Below the pieces are notes generated by a model. That model was given only the letters and a program-made list of their open reading frames with translations, made no database searches and was not told where the DNA came from. This document shows, piece by piece, positions 8,003-17,882 of a stretch of DNA of 64,000 nt (within the stretch, counting starts at the first letter, position 1; each line of letters begins with the position of its first letter). Origin of the DNA: Celeribacter arenosi (GTDB lineage Bacteria; Pseudomonadota; Alphaproteobacteria; Rhodobacterales; Rhodobacteraceae); assembly GCF_039539485.1 (NCBI RefSeq), contig NZ_BAABDF010000007.1:310001-374000 (forward strand), written 5' to 3'. The position numbers and the translations under genes were made by a program.

Positions 8003-9634
8003 TCAGGTAACGACGTCTGGATCAACCCGGCCGGTCATTGCCGTCAAATCCGATAGGGTCATCGCGCTGGAGCGTACGTCGGCCAAGGCATCGGCGGGTG
8101 CCATCTGCAGCCGCCCCGCGTCTGTTTCCAATTGCTCCAGATAAATGCGGATGGTCGCGCCCTGTGTTCCCGTGCCTGACAGGCGCAAAACGGCGCGTGC
8201 GCCACCTTCGAACGAAATACGAATGCCCTGACCGGTGGAGCGTGACCCGTCTACGGGATCATCATAGGCAAATTCATCCGCTGTCTCGACCGTGAGATTT
8301 CCCACCTTTGTGCCGGCAAGTGTCGGCAGTTTCGCACGCAACGCGTCCATCATGGCGTTGGCTTTGTCGGATTCCACGGCTTCATAATCGTGGCGTGAGT
8401 AGTAGCAACGCCCGTATTTCGCCCAGAAATCGACCATCAGATCGGCGACCGACTGCTTTGTTTCCGCTAGGATGTTGAGCCATAGAAGGACGGCCCACAG
8501 ACCGTCCTTTTCGCGCACGTGGTTGGACCCTGTGCCCGCACTTTCTTCCCCGCAAAGCGTGACTTTGCCCGCGTCGAGCAGGTTGCCGAAAAACTTCCAT
8601 CCCGTGGGTGTCTCATAGCATTCGATGCCGAGGCTTTCAGCCACGCGATCCACCGCACGTGATGTCGGCATGGAGCGCGCAACACCGGCCAATCCTTCTT
8701 TGTAGGCCGGGGCCAGATGCGCCATCGCGGTGACAACCGCGAGGCTGTCGGAGGGGGTCACATAGGTATCGCGCCCGACGATCATGTTGCGGTCCCCGTC
8801 GCCGTCAGAAGCCGCACCAAAGTCCGGCGCGTTCTTGGCAAACATTGTATCCATCAGAGATTTTGCCCAAATCGGATTTGGATCGGGATGCCCGCCGCCG
8901 AAATCGGGGCTGGGGGTGCCATTTACGACCGTGCCCTTTGCGGCCCCCAGTTTCCCTTCGAGGATCGCGTGGGCATAGGGGCCGGTGACCGCATGCATGG
9001 CGTCAAAACGCATCGTGAACCCACTCGCAAAGAGGGCGCGAATTTTGTCGAAATCAAAGATATCTTCCATCAAAGCGGCGTAGTCCGACACCGGATCGAC
9101 AATCTCGACGATCATGTTTTGCAGCGTCTGTGTGCCCACAGTGTTGATATCCACGCCACCGGACGCACAGATTTTGAAGACCTCGATTTTCTGCGTGCAC
9201 GCGAAAATTTTGTCGGTGACCGTCTCGCTTGCCGGCCCGCCGTTCGGGCCGTTGTATTTGAGACCAAAGTCTTCTTCGGGACCGCCGGGATTGTGGCTGG
9301 CCGACAGGATCAGGCCGCCATCCGCTTTGCGATTGCGGATCAGGTGGGATGCGGCCGGTGTCGACAAAATCCCTCTTTGCCCGACGATACATTTCGCCGC
9401 GCCATTTGCCGCCGCCATGCTCAAAATGATCTGAATGGCTTTGTCATTAAAGTAACGACCATCGCCGCCCACCACGAGTACCTTACCCTCCACGCCACCA
9501 ATTCCGTCAAAAGTGGATTGGACGTAATTCTCGAGATACCTTGGACGCTGGAAAACCGCGGTCTTTTTGCGCAAACCACTGGTTCCGGGCTTTTGACCAT
9601 CGATTGGATTCGTGCGGACGATTTGCATTGGCAT
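8003..9634 (-). CDS. pgm: Phosphoglucomutase (alpha-D-glucose-1,6-bisphosphate dependent)
   Basis: Interconverts glucose-1-phosphate and glucose-6-phosphate, linking GlgP and GlgC to glycolysis. The 543 residues are of the long, eukaryote-like PGM type, starting with NPIDGQKPGTSGLRKK. The phosphoserine is in GGLILSASHNPGG, the metal-binding loop is DGDGDR, and the sugar-binding loop is around CGEESAGTGSNHVREKDG. Two in-frame ATGs (9634 and 9628) sit behind AGGGCAGGAAA; the first has GGAGG at better spacing. It lies between glgX (51 bases upstream) and glgP on the same strand, so one transcript is likely. Confidence 0.95.
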   Translation of the reverse strand: MPMQIVRTNPIDGQKPGTSGLRKKTAVFQRPRYLENYVQSTFDGIGGVEGKVLVVGGDGRYFNDKAIQIILSMAAANGAAKCIVGQRGILSTPAASHLIRNRKADGGLILSASHNPGGPEEDFGLKYNGPNGGPASETVTDKIFACTQKIEVFKICASGGVDINTVGTQTLQNMIVEIVDPVSDYAALMEDIFDFDKIRALFASGFTMRFDAMHAVTGPYAHAILEGKLGAAKGTVVNGTPSPDFGGGHPDPNPIWAKSLMDTMFAKNAPDFGAASDGDGDRNMIVGRDTYVTPSDSLAVVTAMAHLAPAYKEGLAGVARSMPTSRAVDRVAESLGIECYETPTGWKFFGNLLDAGKVTLCGEESAGTGSNHVREKDGLWAVLLWLNILAETKQSVADLMVDFWAKYGRCYYSRHDYEAVESDKANAMMDALRAKLPTLAGTKVGNLTVETADEFAYDDPVDGSRSTGQGIRISFEGGARAVLRLSGTGTQGATIRIYLEQLETDAGRLQMAPADALADVRSSAMTLSDLTAMTGRVDPDVVT

Positions 9635-9685
9635 TTTCCTGCCCTCCCCTTGGGCTTCACTTGATCGGCGCGTGAAAACGCCCGG

Positions 9686-11767
9686 CTATTCTTTCTGTTC
9701 GTGCGAAAACACGACCACCGCATCAGCGGCCACATGCATGCCCTCTGTCACCTCGATCGCATCTTCCTGACTGGTATCGAACCGGCGCACCCAGGCACCC
9801 CCCTCGGGTAGCGCGGGTGGCGTGATTTCCACGGCCTCTCCACGGTTCAAAACGACCAACAATGCGCCTTCGCGACGGACGTATTCGGGGGACCCGGACG
9901 CCATCCGCATCTCGGCCACAATGATATCCAGATCGGGATTGTCCCAGTCTTCCTGCCGCATCGGTTCGCCGTTGGTTTGCCGCCAGAACAGATCCGGCTC
10001 GCCATCAATCAGCCTCTGCCGAGAATGCAGGAACCGCGTCTGTCGCAAAAGCGGGTGCATGCGGCGGAATGAAATGGCTTGCTGGCAGAACGTGAAGAAC
10101 GGGTCTTCATTCTCAGGCCAGTTCACCCAGCCGATTTCGTTATCCTGACAATAGGCGTTGTTGTTGCCGCCTTGGGAATTGCTCAGCTCATCGCCCGCCA
10201 AGATCATCGGCGTGCCCTGTGACAGCATCAGCGTGGCGATCATATTGCGTTTGCGTCGCACGCGCGCCGCGATGATATCCGGATCGTCGGTCGGCCCCTC
10301 AACCCCCATGTTGTCGGAGTGGTTGTCGGAGTGCCCGTCGCGGTTGTCTTCACCATTCGCAAGGTTGTGTTTTTGCGAATAGCTGACGGTATCGTGCAGT
10401 GTGAACCCGTCATGTGCGGTCAGAAAATTCAACGAAGACGCAGCCGAGCGACCGTCGTGGTCAAAGAACTGGGCTGACCCCGAAATGCGGGCCGCCATGT
10501 CAGACACTTTTCCACGATCCCCGCGCCAGAATTCCCGCGTGTTGTCGCGGTATTTGTCGTTCCACTCGGCGAAGGGGGCAGGATAGGCGCCCAATTGATA
10601 GCCGCCTGGGCCAATGTCCCACGGCTCCGCGATCAGTTTGACCTTGTTCAACACAGGGTCCTGACCAATTGCGCGAAAGAACGGTCCGTCGCGTTCAAAT
10701 CCGTGACGCGTGCGCCCCAAGGCGGAGCACAGGTCGAACCTGAAGCCGTCGACATGCATGACCTCGACCCAGTAGCGCAGGCTGTCCATGACCAAGCGGA
10801 TGACAAACGGGTTCTCGAAATCGAGCGTGTTTCCGCAACCCGCATCGTCGATGTAGTAGCGCGGATCATCCGCGAGGCGATAGTAGCTCGCGTTGTCGAG
10901 CCCGCGGAACATCAGCGTCGGCCCCATTTCGCTGCCCTCAGCGGTATGGTTGTAGACCACGTCCAGAATGACCTCGATACCGGCCGAATGGAAACGGCGC
11001 ACCATCTCCTGAAATTCTGCAATATCAGAGCCCTGCATGTAACGCGGGTCGGGCGCGAAGAAGCCGTGGGTCATATAACCCCAGTAATTCGTCAGCCCGC
11101 GATCGAGCAGAAACTTCTCGTTCAAAAACGCCTGTACCGGCAGTAACTCGATCGCCGTCACACCCAGATTGTTGAGGTGTTCGAGGATCGGATCGGATGC
11201 CATGGCCAAATAGGTGCCCGGATTTTTGATGTCCGAACGGCCTGCGGTCAGACCCTTAACATGGGCTTCGTAGATGACCGAACTTTCCATCGGATGGCGC
11301 GGGCGCGGCATGTCACCCCAATTGAATTTGGGATCGACCACGATAGAGCGCGGCATATAGGGCGCGCTGTCGGTCTTGTCGAAGCTCAGGTCTTTGTCTT
11401 TGTGACCGGTTTCATAGGCGAAGAGCGCATCGTGCCACTTCGGGTGCCCAGACAGGCGCTTTGCGTAGGGATCAATCAGCAGTTTGAAGGGATTGAACCG
11501 GTGGCCTTCTTCGGGCTTGTAGGGGCCGTCCATGCGGAAACCATACTGTTGGCCCGCTTTCATACCCGGGAAATACCCGTGCCAAACGTGGCCCTCGCGC
11601 TCGGGCAGGACGACGATCTGATTCTCGTTCCCGTCTTCGTCGAACAGACACAGCATGACTTTGGTGGCATGGCGCGAAAATACGGCAAAGTTCACGCCCC
11701 CTTCATCCACAGTCGCCCCGAGCGGGGAGGGATGGCCAGGTCGAATGGGAAAGACTTCGGTGTTCAC
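9686..11767 (-). CDS. glgX: Glycogen debranching enzyme GlgX
   Basis: A 693-residue GH13 isoamylase-type enzyme that hydrolyses the alpha-1,6 branches of limit dextrins left by GlgP. An N-terminal CBM48-like domain (about 1-150; GHPSPLGATV, VNFAVFSRHA) is followed by the barrel with VVYNHTAEG, nucleophile Asp345 in GFRFDLCSALG, acid Glu381 in LIAEPWD and the LTAHDGFTLHD loop. Its ATG overlaps the stop codon of glgA by four bases (ATGA), which suggests translational coupling. Confidence 0.94.
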   Translation of the reverse strand: MNTEVFPIRPGHPSPLGATVDEGGVNFAVFSRHATKVMLCLFDEDGNENQIVVLPEREGHVWHGYFPGMKAGQQYGFRMDGPYKPEEGHRFNPFKLLIDPYAKRLSGHPKWHDALFAYETGHKDKDLSFDKTDSAPYMPRSIVVDPKFNWGDMPRPRHPMESSVIYEAHVKGLTAGRSDIKNPGTYLAMASDPILEHLNNLGVTAIELLPVQAFLNEKFLLDRGLTNYWGYMTHGFFAPDPRYMQGSDIAEFQEMVRRFHSAGIEVILDVVYNHTAEGSEMGPTLMFRGLDNASYYRLADDPRYYIDDAGCGNTLDFENPFVIRLVMDSLRYWVEVMHVDGFRFDLCSALGRTRHGFERDGPFFRAIGQDPVLNKVKLIAEPWDIGPGGYQLGAYPAPFAEWNDKYRDNTREFWRGDRGKVSDMAARISGSAQFFDHDGRSAASSLNFLTAHDGFTLHDTVSYSQKHNLANGEDNRDGHSDNHSDNMGVEGPTDDPDIIAARVRRKRNMIATLMLSQGTPMILAGDELSNSQGGNNNAYCQDNEIGWVNWPENEDPFFTFCQQAISFRRMHPLLRQTRFLHSRQRLIDGEPDLFWRQTNGEPMRQEDWDNPDLDIIVAEMRMASGSPEYVRREGALLVVLNRGEAVEITPPALPEGGAWVRRFDTSQEDAIEVTEGMHVAADAVVVFSHEQKE

Positions 11768-13194
11768 TGGTGCGTCTCTGTCAGGGATGTGTAAATCGCA
11801 TGGTAGTCAGCCGCAGAAGCTTTCCATCCGACGTCTTGCTTCATGGCGTTGCGTTGCATCGTCTTCCATGTTTTCGGGTCGTTATACAGGTCAGCCAGAC
11901 GCGCAAAAGCGTTCCCTAGAGCCTGAGTGGTTATGGGAAAAAACTGAATTCCGGTCGCTACACCGCTGGCAAGCGCCGCAGGCGAAGCATTGATAACCGT
12001 GTCCGCCAATCCACCCGTTAGCGCAACGAGCGGCAGGGTCCCGTAGCGAAGGCCGTAGAGCTGCGTGAGTCCACAGGGTTCGAAACGAGAGGGCACCAAG
12101 ATCACATCGCCACCGGCCATCATTTGATGGGACAGAGCCTCGTCATAGCCGATCTTCACGGAGACGTTTTCATGCTCTGCCGCCGCGGCCAACAGAGCGA
12201 CCTCTAGCTTTGGATCACCCGATCCGAGCAGCGCCAACTGACCACCACGGCTCAAAAGTTCGGGCAGAGCCGCCAGCAAGAGATCGATGCCCTTCTGTTC
12301 GGTCAATCGGGAGACCAAAACGCATAGGGGGCCGTCCGAGGGTCCAAGCCCGAAAATCTCGCGCAGTGCTTTTTTGTTCGCGGCCTTCTTAGCGGGGGTT
12401 GTGTAAGGCGTGATGTACGGATCGGTGGCTGGATTCCAGATGTCTTCGTCGATACCGTTCACGATCCCGACCAAATCCGATTGCCGATCGCGCAAAACCC
12501 CGTCCATTCCAATCCCAAATTCAGGCGTCAGGAGTTCTTCTGCATAGGTCCGGGAGACGGTGGTGATTTTGGTTGCCCCCATCAGCCCCGCCTTCAGCGC
12601 AGAAATTTGCCCCCAGAACTCGAAATGGTCACGGGTAAAGCGGTCGCCATCCAGCTTGAGCGCCACTAGTTTGCCGGCGTCCGTGTTTCCGTGGAAAGCG
12701 ATATTGTGAATGGTGAACACGAAAGGCACCTGCACTGCGCGTGCGCGCAAATACTCAGGCGTGAGGCCTGCCTGCCAATCGTGGCCATGCACGACATCGG
12801 GCGTCCATCCACCGGCGCCTGTTTCCGCAATCATCGCGCCGACATAGGACAGCGCCGCAAAGCGTTGCGGGTTGTCGGCCCAATCGGTACCCGTGGTGTC
12901 CAGATATATCCCCCCGTCACGGTCATAGAGATGGGGGGCGTCGATTATCAACAGGTCCAGTCCCGCCATTTTGCACGCCAGCAATTTTGCAGGCCCGCCA
13001 AACAGGTCGTCATATTTTTCGATCACCTTTGTCTTGCCGAGCTTGCCCATAACGGCCCGATATCCGGGCAGGAGAGTGCGGACCTCATCGCCATACTCGG
13101 CCAAGGCAGTGGGCAGGGCGCCCGCGACATCCGCCAGCCCCCCCGTTTTGATCAGAGGAGCGAGCTCGGACACGACAAAGAGAACTTTGGTCAT
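11764..13194 (-). CDS. glgA: Glycogen synthase (ADP-glucose, GT5)
   Basis: Adds glucose from ADP-glucose to the growing alpha-1,4-glucan. The 476 residues carry the ADP-glucose binding motif KTGGLADV at 16-23, the family EYLRARAVQVPFVFTIHNIAFHGN stretch, and the C-terminal PSRFEPCGLTQLYGLRYGT and GGLADTV motifs with the retaining GT-B nucleotide site. The start codon overlaps the glgC stop by four bases, and the stop overlaps the glgX start. Fourth-from-last in the operon and co-translated with both neighbours. Confidence 0.96.
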   Translation of the reverse strand: MTKVLFVVSELAPLIKTGGLADVAGALPTALAEYGDEVRTLLPGYRAVMGKLGKTKVIEKYDDLFGGPAKLLACKMAGLDLLIIDAPHLYDRDGGIYLDTTGTDWADNPQRFAALSYVGAMIAETGAGGWTPDVVHGHDWQAGLTPEYLRARAVQVPFVFTIHNIAFHGNTDAGKLVALKLDGDRFTRDHFEFWGQISALKAGLMGATKITTVSRTYAEELLTPEFGIGMDGVLRDRQSDLVGIVNGIDEDIWNPATDPYITPYTTPAKKAANKKALREIFGLGPSDGPLCVLVSRLTEQKGIDLLLAALPELLSRGGQLALLGSGDPKLEVALLAAAAEHENVSVKIGYDEALSHQMMAGGDVILVPSRFEPCGLTQLYGLRYGTLPLVALTGGLADTVINASPAALASGVATGIQFFPITTQALGNAFARLADLYNDPKTWKTMQRNAMKQDVGWKASAADYHAIYTSLTETHQ

Positions 13195-14447
13195 AAACTG
13201 GCGGTCCTTTTATCAAGCATTGACTGCGTAATCAGGGTCGTTCCCCGCTCTGTCACGCGGAACCATTTTGCGTCCTCGGTCGGATCCTCGCCCACGACAA
13301 GTCCTTCGGGAATGATAACCCGATTGTCGACAACGACCCGCCGCAGTCGTGCGGAGCGATGGACAATCACGTTTGGCAAAATGACGGAGTGATCCAGAAC
13401 CGCATAGGAATTGGTGTGCACATTGGTGAACAAGACCGAATTGCGCACTTCCGTGCCCGAAATAATGCAGCCACCCGACACCATCGACGAAATCGCCATA
13501 CCGCGCCGGTCGCGTTCGTCGTGAATGAATTTTGCCGGTGGCACGCTCTCGTTATAGGTCCAGATTGGCCATTCCTGATCCCATAGATCCAGCTCGGGCG
13601 TGAAATCCGTAAGATCGATATGCGCCTGCCAAAAGGCATCGACGGTTCCCACGTCTTTCCAATAAGCGGGAGCGCCCGGAGCACGCACACAGCTCTCGTC
13701 GAAACGGTGCGCCATTGCTTTACCGTTTTTCACAATCCCCGGAATAAGGTCATTTCCGAAGTCGTTAGAGGAATTCGGGTCTTGCGCGTCTTCCAGCAAC
13801 AACGCGCGCAGGAATTTCCAGTCGAACACATAGATGCCCATGGACGCCAAGGCTTTGTCAGGATCCTCGGGCGTGCCCGGTGGGTCGGCAGGTTTTTCGA
13901 GAAAGCTGGTGATGCGCCCATCTTTGTCGGTGTCCATAACGCCAAAAGCCGAGGCCTCCTCGCGCGGCACCGTCAGGCAACCGACGGTGACGTCGGCTTT
14001 GGTTTCCACATGCTGGCGCAGCATGATTTCGTAGTCCATTTTGTAGATGTGATCGCCTGCCAGAATAATGATGTGGTCAACGCCGTAGCTGTCCACGATG
14101 TCGATATTCTGGGTTACTGCATCGGCCGTGCCTTTGTACCAGCTTTCGTTTCCACCACGCTGAGATGCGGGCAAAACATCGAGAAACTCGTTGCGTTCGG
14201 CGCGAAAGAAATTCCAGCCCCGCTGCGTGTGGCGGATCAGGCTGTGCGCCTTGTACTGCGTGGCAATGGCCATTTTCCGGATGCCGGAATTAAGCGCATT
14301 TGAAAGCGCGAAGTCGATGATGCGTGCTTTGCCGCCAAACGGCACGGCAGGTTTCACGCGTCGGTCCGTCAACTCTTTGAGGCGGCTCCCCCGGCCCCCA
14401 GCCAGCACGAAAACCATTGATCGTTGGGTTAATCTCTTCGTAGCCAC
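13191..14447 (-). CDS. glgC: Glucose-1-phosphate adenylyltransferase
   Basis: Makes ADP-glucose from glucose-1-phosphate and ATP, the committed and allosterically controlled step of bacterial glycogen synthesis. The 418 residues show the nucleotidyltransferase start FVLAGGRGSRLKELTDRR, the conserved RVKPAVPFGGKARIIDF, the catalytic ILAGDHIYKMDYE, and a C-terminal left-handed beta-helix region (VSGGCIISGTEVRNSVLF). It lies 25 bases after glgB with GGAGGA ahead of ATG, and overlaps glgA by four bases. In related Rhodobacter species this enzyme responds to fructose-6-phosphate, fructose-1,6-bisphosphate or pyruvate; which effector applies here is not visible. Confidence 0.96.
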   Translation of the reverse strand: MATKRLTQRSMVFVLAGGRGSRLKELTDRRVKPAVPFGGKARIIDFALSNALNSGIRKMAIATQYKAHSLIRHTQRGWNFFRAERNEFLDVLPASQRGGNESWYKGTADAVTQNIDIVDSYGVDHIIILAGDHIYKMDYEIMLRQHVETKADVTVGCLTVPREEASAFGVMDTDKDGRITSFLEKPADPPGTPEDPDKALASMGIYVFDWKFLRALLLEDAQDPNSSNDFGNDLIPGIVKNGKAMAHRFDESCVRAPGAPAYWKDVGTVDAFWQAHIDLTDFTPELDLWDQEWPIWTYNESVPPAKFIHDERDRRGMAISSMVSGGCIISGTEVRNSVLFTNVHTNSYAVLDHSVILPNVIVHRSARLRRVVVDNRVIIPEGLVVGEDPTEDAKWFRVTERGTTLITQSMLDKRTASL

Positions 14448-14472
14448 ACCAAATCCTCCATCCCAAAAGTAT

Positions 14473-16674
14473 TCATTTCGTATCTCGTAGGCGCAACACG
14501 ATCACCGACAATGGCGGCAGTGTCAGAGTGATCGATTGCGCATGGCCGTCCGCAGCCTCTGGTGTCGCATCGACTCCGCCGAGATTGCCGCGGTTTCCCC
14601 CGCCATAAACCGCCGCGTCAGTATTCAGGACTTCCTCCCAGAACCCGGACTGCGGCACACCAATCTTGAAACCCGTCCTCTCAACGGGCGTGAAATTGCA
14701 CATCACCACGACGGGCGCATCGCCCAGTGCCCCGTAGCGCGCGAACCCGATCGTCGATTGCGCGGGGTCGTTGTGCAGCCATCCAAAACCATCAGGTAAA
14801 CAGTCGTTCACATGTAGTGCTGGCGTATCGCGATAGAGCGCGTTCAGATCGCGGATCAACTGCTGCACGCCCGCGTTTGCAGGCGCGGCAGCAGCCCCCC
14901 AGTTCAGTTCGCCGTTGTGATCCCATTCTTCCGGCTGCGCAAATTCACAGCCCATAAACAGCAACTTCTTCCCCGGCTGCGTCCACATGAACGCGTAATA
15001 TGCGCGAAGGTTTGCGAATTTCTCCCATTCCGTGCCCGGCATCTTTTCGATCATCGACCCTTTGCCATGCACGACCTCATCGTGGCTGATTGGCAGGATG
15101 AAATTTTCGGTGAATGCCCAGTCGATCGGGAAAGTCATGAGGTGATGGTCATACTGGCGATGGATGGGGTCTTTTTCCATGTAGCGCAGCGTGTCGTTCA
15201 TCCAGCCCATGTTCCATTTGTAGCCAAAGCCCAGGCCGCCGGTGTGCACTGGTTGAGAGACCGCGGGGAAAGACGTGCTTTCCTCGGCTACGGTCATAAT
15301 GCTGGGGTCCGCGCCATAGACGGCGGTGTTCATCTCTTGGAGAAACTCGATCGCTTCGTAATTTTCACGCCCGCCGTCTTTATTTGGCACCCACTCGCCG
15401 TCATTGCGTGAGTAGTCCCGATAGAGCATCGAGGCCACGGCATCGACGCGCAGCCCGTCGAGGTGATATTCCTCCATCCAGTAGAGCGCGTTGGCGACAA
15501 GATAATTTTTGACCTCACGGCGCCCGTAGTTGGGAATGAGCGTGTTCCAATCCTGATGAAACCCCTCGCGCGGATCGGCGTGTTCGTAGAGCGCCGTGCC
15601 ATCAAAATGCGCGAGGCCATGCGCGTCCGTTGGAAAATGCCCCGGCACCCAGTCGAGAAGCACCCCTATGTCGGCCGCATGGGCCGCTTCGACAAAGTCG
15701 CGGAATTCGTGGGGCGGTCCAAAACGAATGGTGGGCGCGAACAACCCGACGGGTTGATACCCCCATGACCCGTCGAAGGGATATTCGGAGATCGGCAACA
15801 ATTCGATATGGGTGAAACCCATGTGTTTCACATAGGACACAAGGTCCTGCGCCAGTTCTTTGTAGCTGAGCGGGCGGCCTCCGTCGTCGTAGCGCCGGCG
15901 CCACGATCCCAGATGGGCCTCGTAAATCGAAATCGGGCTGGCGCGATCCGCACGTGCGGCGCGGGCATCCATCCAGCCTTTGTCTTTCCAACCGTACCCG
16001 TCGATGTCGCGCACCACGGAGGCTTTTTGTGGCGGGTGCTGGGACCCGAACCCGACAGGGTCCGCCTTGAGCGCGACGTGCCCGTCGGCGCCGGCGATTT
16101 CATATTTGTACAATGTGCCTTCGCCGATCTGGGGCACGAAAATTTCCCAGACGCCTGTCTCTCCCGCAGGGCGCATCAGGTGGCGGCGACCGTCCCATTG
16201 GTTGAAATCCCCAACCACACTGACGCGCCGCGCGTTGGGGGCCCAGACGGCGAAATGCACGCCTGCGACGTTTTGATGTTCGCAGACATGGGCACCCAAA
16301 ACGCGCCAAAGTTCTTTGTGCGTTCCTTCGCCCACCAGATACCGGTCGAAATCTGTGAGGACGGGATCAAAGGCAAAGGGGTCATGGGTGGTGTTGTCGC
16401 TACCATCTGCGTATCGCATCGTCAGCGTATAGGCCTTGCCCGGCACATTGCCGGCGAAGACATCGCCATCAATTCGGGGCAGGGATGTCGACTTTCCCGC
16501 GACCGTGGCCTCAACCGAAACGGCCCCGGGTTGGAAAGTGGTAATCCAGCGTCGTCCACCGCTCACGTGCGGCCCGAGGACGTCAAACGGCGCGGGATGG
16601 GTCCCATGGTTCAAGGCGGCCACGGTTTCAGGCGTCAGGAAATCCGGCAACCTTGCGCGGCCGTTCTGCGGCAT
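14473..16674 (-). CDS. glgB: 1,4-alpha-glucan branching enzyme
   Basis: Creates alpha-1,6 branches in glycogen. With the start at 16674 the protein has 733 residues, close to E. coli GlgB. It has an N-terminal domain N1 (about 1-115), a CBM48 domain (about 115-225, FAVWAPNARRVSVVGDFN), and a GH13_9 barrel with nucleophile Asp411 in GLRVDAVASMLYRD and acid Glu464 in MTVAEEST. A frame continues upstream to 16740, but GGAG lies seven bases before the ATG at 16674 and the product then begins at the normal place. First gene of the operon; its promoter should lie in the 242-base gap shared with the dehydrogenase gene. Confidence 0.95.
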   Translation of the reverse strand: MPQNGRARLPDFLTPETVAALNHGTHPAPFDVLGPHVSGGRRWITTFQPGAVSVEATVAGKSTSLPRIDGDVFAGNVPGKAYTLTMRYADGSDNTTHDPFAFDPVLTDFDRYLVGEGTHKELWRVLGAHVCEHQNVAGVHFAVWAPNARRVSVVGDFNQWDGRRHLMRPAGETGVWEIFVPQIGEGTLYKYEIAGADGHVALKADPVGFGSQHPPQKASVVRDIDGYGWKDKGWMDARAARADRASPISIYEAHLGSWRRRYDDGGRPLSYKELAQDLVSYVKHMGFTHIELLPISEYPFDGSWGYQPVGLFAPTIRFGPPHEFRDFVEAAHAADIGVLLDWVPGHFPTDAHGLAHFDGTALYEHADPREGFHQDWNTLIPNYGRREVKNYLVANALYWMEEYHLDGLRVDAVASMLYRDYSRNDGEWVPNKDGGRENYEAIEFLQEMNTAVYGADPSIMTVAEESTSFPAVSQPVHTGGLGFGYKWNMGWMNDTLRYMEKDPIHRQYDHHLMTFPIDWAFTENFILPISHDEVVHGKGSMIEKMPGTEWEKFANLRAYYAFMWTQPGKKLLFMGCEFAQPEEWDHNGELNWGAAAAPANAGVQQLIRDLNALYRDTPALHVNDCLPDGFGWLHNDPAQSTIGFARYGALGDAPVVVMCNFTPVERTGFKIGVPQSGFWEEVLNTDAAVYGGGNRGNLGGVDATPEAADGHAQSITLTLPPLSVIVLRLRDTK

Positions 16675-16766
16675 CTTAAAACTCCAACAATATCTACAAC
16701 TTGGGTTTTGTTTGCGCCTGCTCACCCTCCCTCCACACAAACACGTGTATGCAGGCGCGTCAACAG

Positions 16767-16779
16767 ACCGCTGAGCGGT
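16767..16779. promoter_or_regulatory. Perfect 13-base inverted repeat in the glgB/dehydrogenase promoter gap
   Basis: ACCGCT-G-AGCGGT is perfectly symmetric about a central G and lies 93 bases upstream of glgB and 138 upstream of the divergent dehydrogenase gene. It has the size of a repressor operator such as a LacI- or GntR-family site. The symmetry is seen; its use is a guess. The rest of the 242-base gap shows only an ACACGTGT palindrome at 16741-16748. Confidence 0.35.
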
Positions 16780-16916
16780 TTGAATTGGTCAGGTCCCGTA
16801 GACGGGCCGACGGTGCGACAAAGGGAGAGGCGGCTCGAAATTTCTCAAACCGCGTTGAGCCGTAGATGTTCTGTCGTCATGGTGAAGCATCAGTGGGCCG
16901 CAAATTAGGATTCGGC

Positions 16917-17876
16917 ATGAAAGTCCATATTCTCGATGATTGGTTCGACACTCTGCGACACCTGCCGAGCTTTCGAAAACTCCACGACCACGATGTGACA
17001 ATCTGGACGGATAAGGCAAAATCCGAGGATGTCTTGGTATCCCGTTTGGCCGACGCAGAGGCGGTTGTCCTGTTTCGTGACCGGACCGCGATCACCGCCA
17101 CCTTACTGGCGCGGTTGCCGAAACTGAAACTCATTAGCCAACGCTCAAGCTATGGCCATATCGACATCGAAGCCTGCGCACGCTCTGGCGTGACAGTGTG
17201 TTCGAACATGTCAGAGGGACGGGCCTCCATCGCCGCAGCCGAACTCACCTTCACGCTCCTCCTCGCCGCCGCGCGACGATTGCCCGATCAACTCGAAAGC
17301 CTTCAGGCCGGAACATGGCAGGCAGGCGTGGGGCAAAGCCTAGCAGGTCGCAAACTGGGGCTATACGGGTACGGAAAAATAGCCAAGCAGGTGGCCAAAT
17401 ACGCCCGCGCCTTTGATATGGAGGTCTGGTGGTGGGCCTCCGAGGAAGGCCGTGCGCGCGCCCGAAGTGATGGGGAAACCGTGGCGCCATCGCGGGAAGC
17501 GTTTTTCGCACAAAGCGATGCGATAAGCCTTCATGTCCGCGCCACTCCCACTACGCGGGGCATCATTTCGGGCGGTGATTTGAGCACGATGAAACCCGGC
17601 GCGATCTTTATCAACACATCGCGCGCCGCACTTTTGGCCAAGGGCGCGATTGAGATGGCATGTGACGCCACAGGACCGGGTCGGATTTGCCTCGACGTGT
17701 TCGACCGTGAACCAATGTCAGCGCCGGTTGATGCGATCCTGTCCCACCCGAAAATCATTGCCACGCCCCACATCGGGTTTGTTACCGAAGACGAATTGGA
17801 TTTTCAGTTCAATGACATCTACGACCAAATCGTGGCCTTCGCTCAGGGCGCGCCCATTCATGTGGTCACGTCCTAG
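16917..17876 (+). CDS. D-isomer-specific 2-hydroxyacid dehydrogenase family protein
   Basis: A 319-residue NAD-dependent oxidoreductase of the D-3-phosphoglycerate dehydrogenase/glyoxylate reductase family. The Rossmann region is at about 105-285 with LGLYGYGKIAKQ at 147-158 (the third glycine of GxGxxG is Ala here). Catalytic Arg236 (INTSRAALL), Glu265 (FDREP) and His285 (TPHIGF) are all present. AGGA lies seven bases before ATG 16917; a longer frame to 16866 lacks a ribosome site. It is divergent from glgB. It is too short for a typical SerA, having no ACT domain, so the substrate (glyoxylate, hydroxypyruvate or another 2-oxoacid) is open. It converges on the binding-protein gene with a six-base gap. 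Confidence 0.85.
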   Translation: MKVHILDDWFDTLRHLPSFRKLHDHDVTIWTDKAKSEDVLVSRLADAEAVVLFRDRTAITATLLARLPKLKLISQRSSYGHIDIEACARSGVTVCSNMSEGRASIAAAELTFTLLLAAARRLPDQLESLQAGTWQAGVGQSLAGRKLGLYGYGKIAKQVAKYARAFDMEVWWWASEEGRARARSDGETVAPSREAFFAQSDAISLHVRATPTTRGIISGGDLSTMKPGAIFINTSRAALLAKGAIEMACDATGPGRICLDVFDREPMSAPVDAILSHPKIIATPHIGFVTEDELDFQFNDIYDQIVAFAQGAPIHVVTS

Positions 17877-17882
17877 CGGCCT

